Positions 1-11,853 of a stretch of 64,000 nucleotides of DNA are shown piece after piece. Made by a program: the position numbers and the translations under genes. Within the stretch, counting starts at the first letter, position 1. Each line of letters starts with the position of its first letter. Source of the stretch: Thamnaconus septentrionalis (lineage: Eukaryota > Chordata > Actinopteri > Tetraodontiformes > Monacanthidae). The stretch lies in assembly GCA_009823395.1 (NCBI GenBank), contig CM020517.1, positions 9,947,501-10,011,500 of the forward strand. The letters run 5' to 3'. The notes beneath the pieces were generated by a model that was not told the origin of the DNA, made no database searches, and worked only from the letters and a program-made list of their open reading frames with translations.

Positions 1-908
1 TCTGAGCCTCACTTCAAAGACTCCAACAGCAGCAGCCGGTTAATAATTCTGGGAGTAAACAACGGCGTGCATGAAATTGAGTGAAACTGAGTGAAGCAAC
101 GTTGTGGAAACAACCTAAAGCTCAGCAGCCTTTTTACTTGCCAGATAAACTTCTTCCAGTCGAAACTGTACTTTGTAATTTTTAAAGTAAGGACAAAAAC
201 AAACTGTCATTACTAACTTTGCAAAAAAAAAAAAAATGTAAGTAATTTGTACGTAAGTAGTAGTTTTCTAGAAAATACCTTTTGACTTTGAACAAGAAGG
301 CAATGAGATGATGCAGCGATGTGCTGGTCTGCCAGTTTAACAAGTATTTTTTGGCGTGGCAGCGTACGCGCTTTGCCAAATCACAACCACAAGTATGAAA
401 GGATTAGTGACAAAATGTCTTTTAACAACTTGAAATCAGTCTCTGCACTGGTCAGGTTAAAAGTAGTGGATGTTCCAGACGAGCTGTGGGATGAAGCGAG
501 CTTTGTAGAGCAGCGTTTCCTCCTCCACACAAGACAAAAAGCCCTTTCATCATGGGGCAGCAGGTGGGGAATTCCATCACAATGACCCTTCACTTTTAAA
601 AGTGGCGATGGATGTACACCTCACAGACAGGGGTCAGGCAAATGTGCTCACTATGACATTTTCCTTTTGTTTTCTTTTTGTTTGTTTTTTTGAGCCACCA
701 CTGAGGTACAATGGAATTGAAACACTACCCCTTGCTGCTAGCCCTGTTGGAGACACATGTTCGCAAGCTAGCACGCTAAGACAAGAGTTCAAGATGCTCC
801 AGAAACATGTTGAGAAGGTCACAGTCAAATAAATAATTTTTTATTAACATGTCAGTTTGTAAGTGTTAAAGCTTGTTAGCATGAGCCAGCTAAAAAGTTG
901 AAGCAGCA

Positions 909-1123
<215 letters not shown>

Positions 1124-1301
1124 GTTGGTAGACAACGCTGCGGTGCCACTGTGGAGACTTCTGTTCCTTTCTCTGAAACTTGAGCTGCGGCTTTTATACG
1201 TTATGTAAGGGCGTTCTCAACCACAGCTGAATGCGGAGACACGGAAGGAAGATAGCGAGGCACGCAGATAATAGGGCGAGGGCGGAACAATGGGTGATGC
1301 T

Positions 1302-1769
1302 TTAAAGGTCCAGTGTCTAATATTTGGCTTGATTTATGATTTTTATATTGGTAAAAGCTTAATATACTGCCCATAAATACATTGATAAAAGTGTATAATC
1401 GCAGTACAATAAAAGTCATTGGGTTTTCCTACCCTTAGAACGGTTTACATATATAAATAAGAATATACATATAGCAACGGTTGCTCCTTGTCAGCTGCCG
1501 TCTTTCACCGCCATATTTCTAAGGAAGCCTGGTGTGGACAATCCAGCCCGCCGGAGTGAGCATTTCGTAATTAGGGTGACTGCTTGCGTTTTCAAATAAA
1601 CCAACGAAGAAGAAGGTGGATGAGGTATCGAGGTTTGGGCACGCAGGCCACCGTAGCTCACTGGCAAGCTCAGGAAGGGGAGAGAGAGGGAAAGACGCTG
1701 CAATCTGAAATGTAACCACTTGATCACCCTGTTTCTTCTTTAAAATCTCCAAATATTAAACACTTAACC
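1302..1769. mobile_element. MITE-like element with about 21-bp terminal inverted repeats
   Basis: The left end (about 1307-1327) reads GGTCCAGTGTCTAATATTTG. The right end (about 1749-1769), reverse-complemented, reads GGTTAAGTGTTTAATATTTG, so about 17 of 21 positions match in an inverted arrangement. The interior has no transposase-like frame. Size of about 465 bp, short inverted ends and lack of coding capacity fit a non-autonomous DNA transposon. The superfamily cannot be told by eye. Confidence 0.65.
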
Positions 1770-2213
1770 GTTAAGAGTGTGACTTGCAAATGAGTCAGCC
1801 GGCCTTCAGATAAAAGAGACAGCAAAAGATAGCCTATCTTGTCCGCAGGCGCGCCCGGCACCCTTTGGACAAAAAGTCTCGAAATTCACAGTTAATTTTC
1901 AACTCCATACCATCGTACGTACGTGTGCGGAGGTTTGCTGCATTCTTTCTTTGCACTCTCGCACAAAAATATGTGCGCACACTCCTTTCTAACCAGTCCA
2001 CAAAAGGTCAAGTATGAATCGTTGCCAGGGTTGCCTGCAGAAAACCTGACATATTTTTTTTGGCCACATTCGCTGCATTTCGTTTCGTTTTTTCCCAGAA
2101 GTTGTGCGCGTTTTGCAAAAAAGCTTCCGGCGTGCAGTAGGGATGCAGCAAGGAGTGGAGAGGAGAGAAAAGGAGAGGAGAGGAGAGGAGGCTTGTTTTG
2201 TCTCATCCTGGCG

Positions 2214-2307
2214 ATGGCACGCCTCCGGGCCCGGCGGCAGGACCTGAAAAACCAGCTGCCTGACATTATTACTTTGAGCGAGGAGCCGCCGCTTCAGGAG
2301 TCACCCG
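2214..2307 (+). CDS. Candidate first coding exon, unassigned
   Basis: An ATG in fair context opens 31 codons starting MARLRARRQDLKNQLPDI and ending before a consensus donor (CCCG|GTGAGT), leaving codon phase 1. The peptide is basic at the start and acidic at the end, and I do not recognise it. The phase matches the transmembrane exon at 8963 of the NCMAP-like gene, so it could be an alternative first exon. If spliced instead to the exon at 8541 it meets TGA after three codons, making it an upstream ORF there. It could equally belong to another gene. Confidence 0.35.
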
Positions 2308-2414
2308 GTGAGTCTCCTCCTCTTTACTCTCCTCCTCCTCCTCCTCCGCCGCCTCGCTTCGACTGCTCTGATTCCCACATACCACTCACAGACACACAAC
2401 ACCTCTTGCTCGTT

Positions 2415-2475
2415 CAATCAAGCCTCTCTCTCTCTCTCTCTCTCCCTCGCTCTCTCGCTCTCTCTCTCTCTCTTT
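2415..2475. repeat. CT dinucleotide repeat
   Basis: A pyrimidine microsatellite (CT with a few CCCTCG interruptions) just downstream of the donor at 2308. It is intronic or upstream sequence if the exon call at 2214 is right. Confidence 0.9.
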
Positions 2476-2519
2476 CATCTTTGTGGCTGTTTCATCTGTT
2501 TTTTTCACTAAGAAAAGAA

Positions 2520-2700
2520 CTAAACAAGACAAACGGTGGAACTTCAACCGCACCTTGGACTTATTTTCTCCACTTGGTGTCACTTCAACTCCTCGCACCG
2601 GCTGCTGCTGTGGACTATGCCCCCCTTGGCTGGCTGAGGGAGGGGGCTCAGAGCTGCTCAGGCTCCCACCTGGAGGCTGAAACCCAAGAGGAGTGAGTTT
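2520..2700 (+). other. Possible 5' untranslated exon
   Basis: Sequence of moderate GC content ends in a strong donor (GAGTTTG|GTAAGT near 2701). No long frame reaches the donor with recognisable protein. It may be a non-coding first exon of the downstream NCMAP-like gene, whose first visible coding exon begins with an acceptor (TTTCGCGCAG at 8540) and a short leader before the ATG. This is inference from splice signals only. Confidence 0.3.
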
Positions 2701-3611
2701 GGTAAGTCTGCAAGACCCTGAAACTACTCACTTCCCCCAGTTTTTTTTTTTGTGTGTGTTTATGTATTTGTTTTCATCTTTGTCTCCTATTGTAAGAGCA
2801 GAGAAAACACTCTGAAGTTATTGTTTTCGAACAGCGGGAGTGAGGACAGGCGGGTGAGTCCGGCTGACCTTCTGGTGCGGTTAACGCAGAATCACTGGAG
2901 TTGCAGATTGTAACGCGCTGGAGTGTGGAGGGAGATCTGATTTTGGCTCCCGGCGATTTCTTCCTCTCGCTGAGGAGTTTGCGTTTGAAACGGATCCTTC
3001 TCGCACTTCCATTTGCATAGAGCCGCTGTGCCGTGTGAGTCTTAATTGAATCCAAAGGGCAGGCGGGTTGGAAGCTTCTGCCTATACGTTCTTATTAAGC
3101 GCTCTCAAGACTGGGCTGCAATTGCTCATGTGGATGTTGCTGACCGGGCTGACACCTACCTATAGATGCACACGACCGAGTCGTCACTCGTCTCTGCAGG
3201 TTTCTGTGTTGAAACTTGGGACAGAAGTAGGGGAGGGAAAAAACTTTGAGGCAGACGGAGCAGAAAGACGGTAAACTACCACTGCCCTCCACTCACGCCC
3301 TAAATATGACAGGCAGTGTTTTTTTTGTTTTGTTTTGTTTTTCTCAATCAAATCACTGTTGACTCCGACGAGCTAAAACCAGCGGGTGATATCGGTGCAC
3401 AAAGGAAAATGATCCTTCGGACAGCGCCTGGACGCTGCTGTCTGCGCGCTCTGTCTGTTGGGATCGACGCTGATAAGCACTGTTTGGGAGAGAAAAATGC
3501 TTCATCATCCAGGCTCAGAAAGCAGGGTGCACATACCGACAAGTCCCAGTCTGAGCTCTGTAACTGCAGGCCAAAATAAAAATACAAGTGTGAGTTGCTT
3601 AACGTGCTAAT

Positions 3612-3927
3612 TAAAGGTCCCGTGTTGTTATTTCAAAAATCTCCTGAACAGTGGTTTCTCATAACGAGAATAATAGTCATGATGTGCATCTCTACCCTGT
3701 CAGAGAACTCCTCTTGGAAATCGGAAAAGTCCTTTTTCTACGGGCAGTTCTGGAAATTAAGCCCTCTGTGATGTCACAAAGGGACTCTGCGATGCCCTGT
3801 TTATGTCTCCGTTCAAACTTGTACAACATGCACAACAAAGCGTCTGTTTTTTGGCGAGAAGCTAAAAAGGCTCTGGAGTACAGGATGATCAATAAAAATA
3901 TGAAATCCTTGTCACGCGGTACCTTTA
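3612..3927. mobile_element. MITE-like element with TTAAAGGTCCC-type ends
   Basis: The left end reads TTAAAGGTCCCGTGTTG. The right end, reverse-complemented, reads TTTAAAGGTACCGCGTGAC, giving an imperfect inverted pair. The interior carries a CTGTGATGTCACAAAGG palindrome that recurs elsewhere in the window. A related end fragment (CTTAAAGGTCCCATATTC) lies at about 44900. The pattern fits a short non-autonomous DNA element common in fish genomes, with no coding capacity. Confidence 0.6.
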
Positions 3928-4767
3928 AAGAGACAATTTTCATATAAATGGCTGTGGTGTTATTCCATCTCAGAGTGTCAAATCACGCAGCCTGTCTCTC
4001 TCTGTCACACTGGAACTGTTGCCCCACCAACCTTGAAAATAGCCAGGAGCAAACGCCCCCTTTTTGAGATCTATCATCTATTTACATCATCCATCGATGT
4101 TTCCCTCGTTCGCCAGGGGGTGATTGCCAGTTGCTTCGCCTACGAGGCTGTTGAGGGGGCGAAGCGATGGAGACCACAGGCCTCCAAGCCTCTTTATTTT
4201 GGTTTACGTGTGGTGCTCAGCAGCGCCCTCTAGCGATGAAGAAAAATCACTTATTGGAACTTTAAAGTTTTGGCGTGATCATAACATTAGATTCACATTA
4301 TTGTGATAAAAAAAAAAAAAAGGTTCATTTGTGCACAGATAGGATCTTTTATTTTAAGCAGATGAATCTTGTTCCGCCGGACATGGAAAGAAGGTTAAAG
4401 AGCCTTGCTCCAGTGGTGCCACTGACTGACAATAAACAAATCTGGCCGTCGCAGCTTGTTCGATATTTTAGATTTCCCATCCCCGCCAACCGATGACATG
4501 TTGTTACGGCCTTTAACAGCGTAATCAGCGCCACTTACGACCCGTCTGCTTTCCAGCAGCGTCCCAGACAGCGAGGCTGCCGCTCTTTAACGCTCAACAG
4601 CTTTAATGGCTGAGAAGAAATCAGCAAATCGTTGGTGCTTGTCAACTGGGCACAAAGCACCGGCCGGGTCGATCAAATTGTGCAATTACCATTCGTGCCT
4701 CTCCTGAACCATCAACTGTTGGCAAAAAAGCTGCAGTGTCAATGTGCAGGGTCCCACCTCCGTCTTC

Positions 4768-4935
4768 GTTGTTATGGCCACTTTATTAGGAACACTTTCC
4801 AGTACTGGGTACCTCATAACATGTTCTGATGCTCAGTTTGAACTTCAGCAAATGGTCTTCACCAAGTGCGGTGAGTTGCTGCAACATGATTGGCTGATCA
4901 GCTTCTTTGTGCTTGATAAATAGGCCTGTGAATGT
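4768..4935. mobile_element. Degenerate non-autonomous transposon fragment
   Basis: It begins with GTTATGGCCACTTTATTAGG, the start of a repeat I recognise as widespread in fish, followed by the partly conserved segment containing ACATGATTGGCTGATC. The expected mirrored end (AATAAAGTGGCC) is not seen, so the copy is truncated or decayed. The family name is not certain. Confidence 0.55.
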
Positions 4936-7900
4936 ATGTGAAAATACATTTTGAAGTAGTGAGTATTTTTTTACCCCCTTATTTTTGACACAAACCTCCT
5001 TGAGCTGAAACACACCCTGTTTATTTTTCCGCATGCATCACTTTAAACCTAAATTCTCCGATGCTGTTCCATGAGCCGCACCAATATCAAATGCCAGGGT
5101 GCTGCTTAACGTGCACTAGCAGGAAAAATTTACACCCAATGACGCACATGGCATCTCTGCTCCCACTGTACGTGTTTGACCACCCGGCACCAAAGTCACG
5201 TCTCCGCCTGCGTCTGATTAAGTTTGACAGTCCCAATATTGACCCGGGTGGCTCTTTGAACGCCGTTTATGCGTAAACGTCCCCCGAGAGAAAAGAAATG
5301 ACGGCTCGGCAGTTTTTTTATTCCGACATGTGAAGCAGCCTGTAAACTCACTGCTTGCTGAGGGAGGAGGAGAGGAAATTAAATATGCAGTAATTACAGA
5401 ACAACAAACAAAGAATATTTTTTTCTCCCGCTCACTGTATCACCTCCTAAAAAATGTGTCCTTCTCCAAGTCTCCAACCTACTTTTCTGCAGTTTGACTG
5501 CGTTATAAAGTCTGCACAATGTGTTGCTGAGTGCAGGGGAAGCAGATAAAGAAAATGTGAGGATCAATTGGACAGTTTGAAGATGTGTGTATCGCTTGGA
5601 ATCACTTTGTGCCGTGTTGTTGGGTGGCCACGAGCAAAAAAGAATTACCATCGGCTATTTGATGTATCCATGTAGAGTGCAGCCATTTAAATAACAATAC
5701 AGGTATACGACTGCCCAAAAAAACTTTAATATTTTAAACTAGAGTATCCATTAATTAGAACTATAGCCTCCTTTAATTCTGCACGTCTTCCAAATGATAT
5801 TTTCCGCGGTCAAACTGCCTCCATCCGTCCGGTTGCGAAGCCACATTAAGCTGATTAAACTTGAATCTCTATTCACTGATATTTGCACAATTCCTAAAGC
5901 AAATGTCCAATGTTGACTGGGACTTCAGACAGGCTCCACCGTCGGCTGTGTTCCAACGTAACCAAAGCAGTGACGTTGGCAACCTCGCACGCCGTTTAAG
6001 GTCGTTCAGTCACTTATCAGAAGCCGTCCGCACGGCAAACAGGCCGCATGTTATATGGCAATCATCTGTACGCCGTGTGTCAACACCCAGAGACTTGTGC
6101 AATGTTTGCGGCCGACAGGGAAGCAGGATACGGCCATGCATCACAGCACCGATTAGCTGCCGTCAGAGTCAATGTAATTAAAGAAAAAAACATCCTGATT
6201 TGTTTTTAATGCCATGTTTCCCACTTGAGGCCCCACCCACACTTGACATGTGCAGGACTGTAAATCGTCCTCTCGTCAACGTCCGCACAATACGCGCACT
6301 TGCGTGACGGTGACGCATATACTTGTACTTCCCATCCTTTAATGATTGCGATCCCTTGTGTGCTCAAGCCACGGTAGGTATGTTTGTCTATATATTACGC
6401 TGCGGAGAAAAAGCCCTAAAAGACAGATGTCTCACTGAAAATAATCCAATCCTCTACATGGTTAATGTTTAAATAAATATTAATATGAAGCAATGGTCAA
6501 CATATGTTAATACCTTATATGAATTACCAGAGAGTAATGCTTGTACCTGTTATTTGTACAATCAGAGAAGTTATATATAGCCATTTAAATGTACAAGAGT
6601 TGGCGAGCAATTTCACCCACAATGAAGATAAGGACAAAGAACACTCACATGCTGTACTCCTTAACTAGACTTACTAGCATACTGGTATGCATTTTGTGTA
6701 TTACATTGTCACAAGTCTATTCATAACAACACATTTATAATGACAGTGATGATGCGCACCTGAAATGTGACTGTGTTTTTAAAAAAAAAAAGATTTTTAT
6801 TCACTTTTACAAGCTGTCTTTACTGTTGAATATTATAGTAGCTTGTATAGTATAACAAACATTGTAAACATCCACACATCTTTACAGGCATATATTTTTC
6901 AATATGTGTGCATATCAATATATTTTTATATTTTGCTTCTACTTCTATGGGCTGGTGGTCAGGCAGTCATGGGGAAGTGCGCTTGGCTTGTTTTGTGTCT
7001 GCACCTGTTTGTTCCTCTTGTCAGGGTATCTATTTTTTTTTTTTATCACTGATGCAAATTATCCTTGATGTAATGTATCACTCCCAGCAGATACAGAACC
7101 ATATCACATTACAGCCATTATGAAAATGTTCCTGTTTCTCTGTACTCCCCAAACCATAAATTGTTTATAACCAGACAACAAAAAAAATAAGAGGTGAGGT
7201 AAATGAAAAAAAAAAAAACACTTGGTGTTGCAAAAAAAAGCACGAAGAAAGACAGATGGAGAGAAACTCCCAGTCATTAATGCATCTAATGAAGTAGAAG
7301 TTATTGGAATGATGGAAATGATTTAATCAGTGCGTGAGAAAAGAACTCATTGACAAAGAGACACACTAGCGGTGATGTTTTCCAGCTCTGCTGGGGCGTT
7401 TAATCTGAGGTTTGCATGATGTATTTTTAGTATCCCGAGGAAGCAGCAGGCAGAGAGGCAGCCCCCAGCTGCGTGCGGACAGTATCAGGGATCGTCCACC
7501 TCGTGATGAAGAGACAAGACTCACCTTGTGACGCACCAATTGTTGTGACACAGTGGAGGATAATGAATGACGCCCTGACAGCTTGCCAAAAGTTGGACTA
7601 CCTCTTAGCATGTTTCTTCCTGCTCCTGTTGAGTCATTTTTTTTTTTAAAAATAAAAAAAATACAACTAACAATGGAAGAGCTCATAAACTGCAAAGCAC
7701 TGAAAGTGATGTCATCGGGTGCACTGAAAGGGAAAGGGAAGTATTTACAGCTGCACCTTTAACTCGCTATTTAAGTCATTTGGTTTTTGGTATGTATGCA
7801 CACCTTGTTAATAGCCGGCACACTGACCGTTGACCATTCACCTATTTCACTTCTTGCTTTGTTGTTTTGCTGCTACCTGTTGGGCAAAACAGCGTAAATG

Positions 7901-8553
7901 CAGTTCTATTTGAAGGTGATGAAAATGTTTCCATTCACAGTTCCTAAATGTTCTGTGACACACATGCACTTTCAAACTACACTGGCATTATCACCTTCTT
8001 GACAGAGACACTTAAACTGGTTCATCATCATCATTACAGAACATGTTCAAGGGCTCCAGGAAAATATCATTGTGTGTACAGTGTTCTTTTGTGTGCCCAC
8101 AAAACTGAAAAAAAGGCACAAAACTGCAGAAAGCTCCTTGTTCTACGTGCCTCCCGGCTCAGATCTGCGTCCGCACTGATTTTGTGTGGCTTTAGCAGAC
8201 GCGGCAGTGACGCAGGAGCTCTGTGTGTGATCTCGGCCGCCCGACACAAAGCAAATATTGTGCCGTCTGGTCTCTTTGCGCCAACTCGTGCAGCCAGCAG
8301 GCGACATTCTATATGCATTTCACAAACGTTTGCAGTGCGAGCTCGAAAATGATGCCCGTCACTCCTGCCTCTGCAATGTGATGTAATGACAGATTAGTTG
8401 TTTAATGTTCTGGCGTTCCTGTGGTGGATGTTGCAGTCATCCAGTCCTCTCCACACCTCCTGCTGCTCTGCTACTTGCTGATCGTCAAAGTTTCCCTCAC
8501 TTTGCTCACCAATCTCTACTTTTGTGTGTGTTTCGCGCAGGTTATTGCTGAAG

Positions 8554-10090
8554 ATGCAAGCCTCAAATGAGTCTCCTGTCACCAGCATCACAACAACTCC
8601 CAGCACAACCGTCGTCACAAAGTCCAGAGAGCAGATACTCATCCAGAGTAAGGGAATCCAAAACCTCTTTGAGCGCGTGTGTACGTGTTTGTGTGTCTTG
8701 ACATCACTGCAATATCAGTGGAATTGATCTTTGAGAATCAGGTATTTTACATCAGAAGTCTCAATGTTATTTAAGAGAGTCATGTGTCTAATCTAATCTT
8801 AAGTGCTTATTCACCATGTGATTATTTGTATTTTGATTCTGCTACCGGCGAAAGAAACAGCACAGTATGCAAATGTAAACAGTATACAGACAACACGCTG
8901 GGTTTGGTCAACACTATAATTGTTCCTTGTCTCCTTCTCCTTCTCCTCCAACTCCTTCACAGGCTCCGGGGCGATGATCGCTGTCATCGTCATAGGCATC
9001 ATCATCATTCTTGCCGTATTGTTGATCATCCTGAAGACGTACAACAGGTGGGGCTGCATTCCTGCGTGATGTGGCAATACCTGCACAGTGAGGTCCAAGT
9101 GCCTCCAAGTGCTTTCATAGACTTTTACTTCTACATCAAAGTCTTTGCGGCCTGAGTCAGGGCCTCCGTCATGTAACAAAAACGAATCTTAAAATTACAT
9201 TTGCATTACTTTCCTCTGAAGCTGTGATACTATTTTCAGTATATGGGACAAGCTATATTTAGCGCTGCCTAAGCCGGGGTGAGGTCAAACCGGGTTGTAT
9301 TTAAAACTGAGAAGCCAGAAGCACAGCAGACGGTTTTTGTTATTAACTTTTAACCTGAACTATTTTCAATGTCCTGTATTTCACCCATTTCACATAATAC
9401 CTATTCCACATCTCCAGAAAACGCAGCATATTTAGCTCTCCTGCTAAATCAGTGTCTAAAAAAAAGATGCTTCATGTGTTGGAAAGGTACAAAAACAAGG
9501 CAGGCATGAGTGAGTGTGAAGCAGATCCTTTTTTCTTCTTCTTTACCTCCGCAAAGGGTTGGTTTCGAGAACTTTGTGAATTTTGCACACACTTACTGCA
9601 AAAACTGAGCAAGTAAAAGAAGACAAAGAGACATTTTAGTGAGCGTTCACTGGAAAGCTAAATAGTTTATTGTTGAAAAACAGCAATAAAGTAAAGTGAA
9701 TTCTGCATAGTAGTTATTAAAAGAAACTGTCCATAACAATAATAAAGGAATAATAAAACTATTACTAAGACAACAGAATAGTTGATTTTTATTGTTCTTT
9801 CACTTGTTGCCAGACGGACTCACGTATCGAGAGTTCTGGGAACCACCGGTTCCAAACCCCGTCAGAAGATGAGGCCGTCCGTGGGTCAGAGCAACGTGCC
9901 AATGAATGACCTGTGGGTCCCCTCCGTGTCGGGCGGCATGGGCAACTCCAACCCGGCCTTCGAGAACACCGTCCAACTCCCCAGAGCCGAGCTGAGCAGC
10001 GTGGAGGAAAACCGCTTGGAGCAGTTCAGCACAAACAGTGGATCCACCGCGGTGACCATACACGACGTTCCCCCGCTGGAGAACACATAG
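8554..10090 (+). CDS. ncmap: NCMAP-like single-pass membrane protein
   Basis: Three coding exons, 8554-8647, 8963-9047 and 9814-10090, join in phase (1 then 2) to give 151 residues. The N-terminus is short and Ser/Thr-rich with an N-E-S glycosylation site and no obvious signal peptide. Exon 2 is almost exactly the transmembrane helix, reading SSGAMIAVIVIGIIIILAVL and followed by LKTYNRRT. This closely resembles the SSGA-helix-LLKMYNR segment I recall for noncompact myelin-associated protein (NCMAP), a Schwann-cell membrane protein. The cytoplasmic tail of about 95 residues is longer than in mammals, polar, and ends PPLENT. The ATG chosen is the first in an exon preceded by acceptor GCGCAG. 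The identity rests mainly on the helix region. A paralogous small membrane protein is possible. Confidence 0.6.
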
Positions 10091-10753
10091 CGTTGAAACA
10101 ACGTCGCTTTAGTTTTTGTAGGAGGCCCTGGACGGGACTGGACTTTATCTGTGACCACAAACCGTGTGCTGACTGAATCCTGTGGAAACTTTGTGACGTT
10201 GATGCACCTTCACCGTGTCCACCAGCTTGGCCAACTGCTCGCAGATGCATTGCACAAGGGTTTTTTTGCGAGCAATAAACATACTTTTTGAACGAAACAG
10301 TACCATAAACACTCCTAATGGATTGCATGAAGGATGTTGCTCAATGGAAACAATTGGGTTTCAGAAAAGAAAAGAAGTGTTCAGAAACATGCTGTGTACT
10401 TTCCACGTGAGTCATGAGTGAAGACTGCAATAGCTGGACAGAGTTGCTGTACATTTCCTTAAATATTTTTTTTTTTTCAGAATACTGTCGTTGTAGAATT
10501 AGTGTCAACTTGAAAGAGGACAAACTTTGCCTTCTGGTGTCTTTGTAATCTGAGTGCAGGTTCCCTTTAGTTAGTTTTTGATGAAGAAATATGTACGATT
10601 TCAGTGAATTTGTGATGTAAAGACTTCAGGTTGCCAACCAAATGTACTGATGTCAATCTTCTTTTTTTAATTTGAAGTCAACGAATTTTGCACTTTATTT
10701 TGATTGTTGTTTTTGTTTGTAATGTATGTGGCTCCTTTGCTGTAATTTTTTAA

Positions 10754-10759
10754 AATAAA
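10754..10759 (+). terminator. Polyadenylation signal of the NCMAP-like gene
   Basis: A canonical AATAAA lies about 660 bases after the stop codon and is followed by a T/G-containing stretch. It defines a 3' untranslated region of about 0.7 kb. Confidence 0.75.
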
Positions 10760-10779
10760 GTTTAGAATGTCTAAAAGTG

Positions 10780-11221
10780 AAGTGCCTTCATTCTGAAATT
10801 ACAAAAACAATGATAAAAGAAATACTATTATGCTACTATGTTAAATCACTTCAAACGTAATATTGCAAGAATTTGATATTTGACATACATACCACTCATT
10901 CGATTGACTGAATAATGTACGCATCAAATATCGTTTGAATACGTGATGGCGCCCCTTGGTGGTGCGGTTCGGTACCGCAATATTTGGGAGGGAAAGCTGC
11001 ATTCAACTTGACGGTTCGCTTTGCAACGTTTCAGTTCATGAGCGGAATGACCAAGCAATAGTGATTCAGCTCTTGGTTTATATACACTTTAAATACCATA
11101 TAATGTTCATCATCAAGTCCATAAAACTGCACCAAAGTCTTCGTCAACCTAACCTTGTGTCAAACAACTGAACTGACCGACGATCTTGAACGCGACTCGG
11201 TAGCCACCTGTTAGCGTTACG
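10780..11221 (+). promoter_or_regulatory. Intergenic promoter region of tmem234
   Basis: About 440 bases separate the NCMAP-like poly-A signal from the tmem234 start codon. There is a locally GC-richer patch (about 10940-11040) but no clear TATA box. No coding sequence is seen. Confidence 0.4.
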
Positions 11222-11819
11222 ATGGTGACCGTGGGTGAGTGTTTTACGTTGCAATTTCTCCCCTTTTCTTCGTAATTTTGTTCACCACGAACTTAACAAT
11301 GAGCTATATTCATATATTTCTTTGGCATTCCGATTTCACTTTTTATTATTTGAACTCGAAACAAATTCAACAAACGTTGACGTCGCAGACCTAAGGGATG
11401 TTGCTAAGGAAGTAAGCTAGCAAAAATAGCGCAGGGTGCTAAATAAGCTGCATCACAGCTCGTGATGTTTAGTACCGCGTTTTAAAGAAAGCACAGTCTT
11501 GCAGTTATTCAGGTAGTGTGTCTGACTTGAACCTGAACCGAAACTGTGACTGTCCGTGTGCGTCGCGTGTTTTTCAGTGGAGATTCTGAGTCTCCTGCTG
11601 GTGTCGGTGCTGTGGGGCTGCACCAACCCTCTGCTGAAGAGAGGCACCGAGGGCATCGAAAACGTCACCAAAACCAACAGGATCTCGCAGCTGCTGGCCG
11701 AGGTCAAGTTTCTCTTCCTAAAGTTGAAGGTGAATCTCAATAGCGAGTTGGCGAGTGTGTCTGTCCCATGGTGATTGTGTAGTTCCAGCTGAATTCTGAT
11801 GTCACTGTCTTCCACGCGC

Positions 11820-11853
<34 letters not shown>

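Larger units (their letters stand above)
2702..8540. other. Non-coding, probable long 5' intron
   Basis: About 5.8 kb with no frame showing recognisable protein. It contains an inverted-repeat element at about 3612-3927, a degenerate transposon-like piece at about 4768-4935, poly-A and poly-T runs, and AT-rich stretches. It is probably an intron if the upstream exon candidates belong to the gene at 8554. Confidence 0.45.

Noticed and set aside
1923..2696. 257-codon open frame on the + strand
   Set aside because: Its composition follows CT and CCT repeats, the frame reads through the consensus donor at 2308, and no protein family is recognised.
8784..9179. 123- and 122-codon frames across the NCMAP-like exon 2
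   Set aside because: They are in the wrong frame for the exon and cross its splice sites; the third frame encodes the transmembrane helix.
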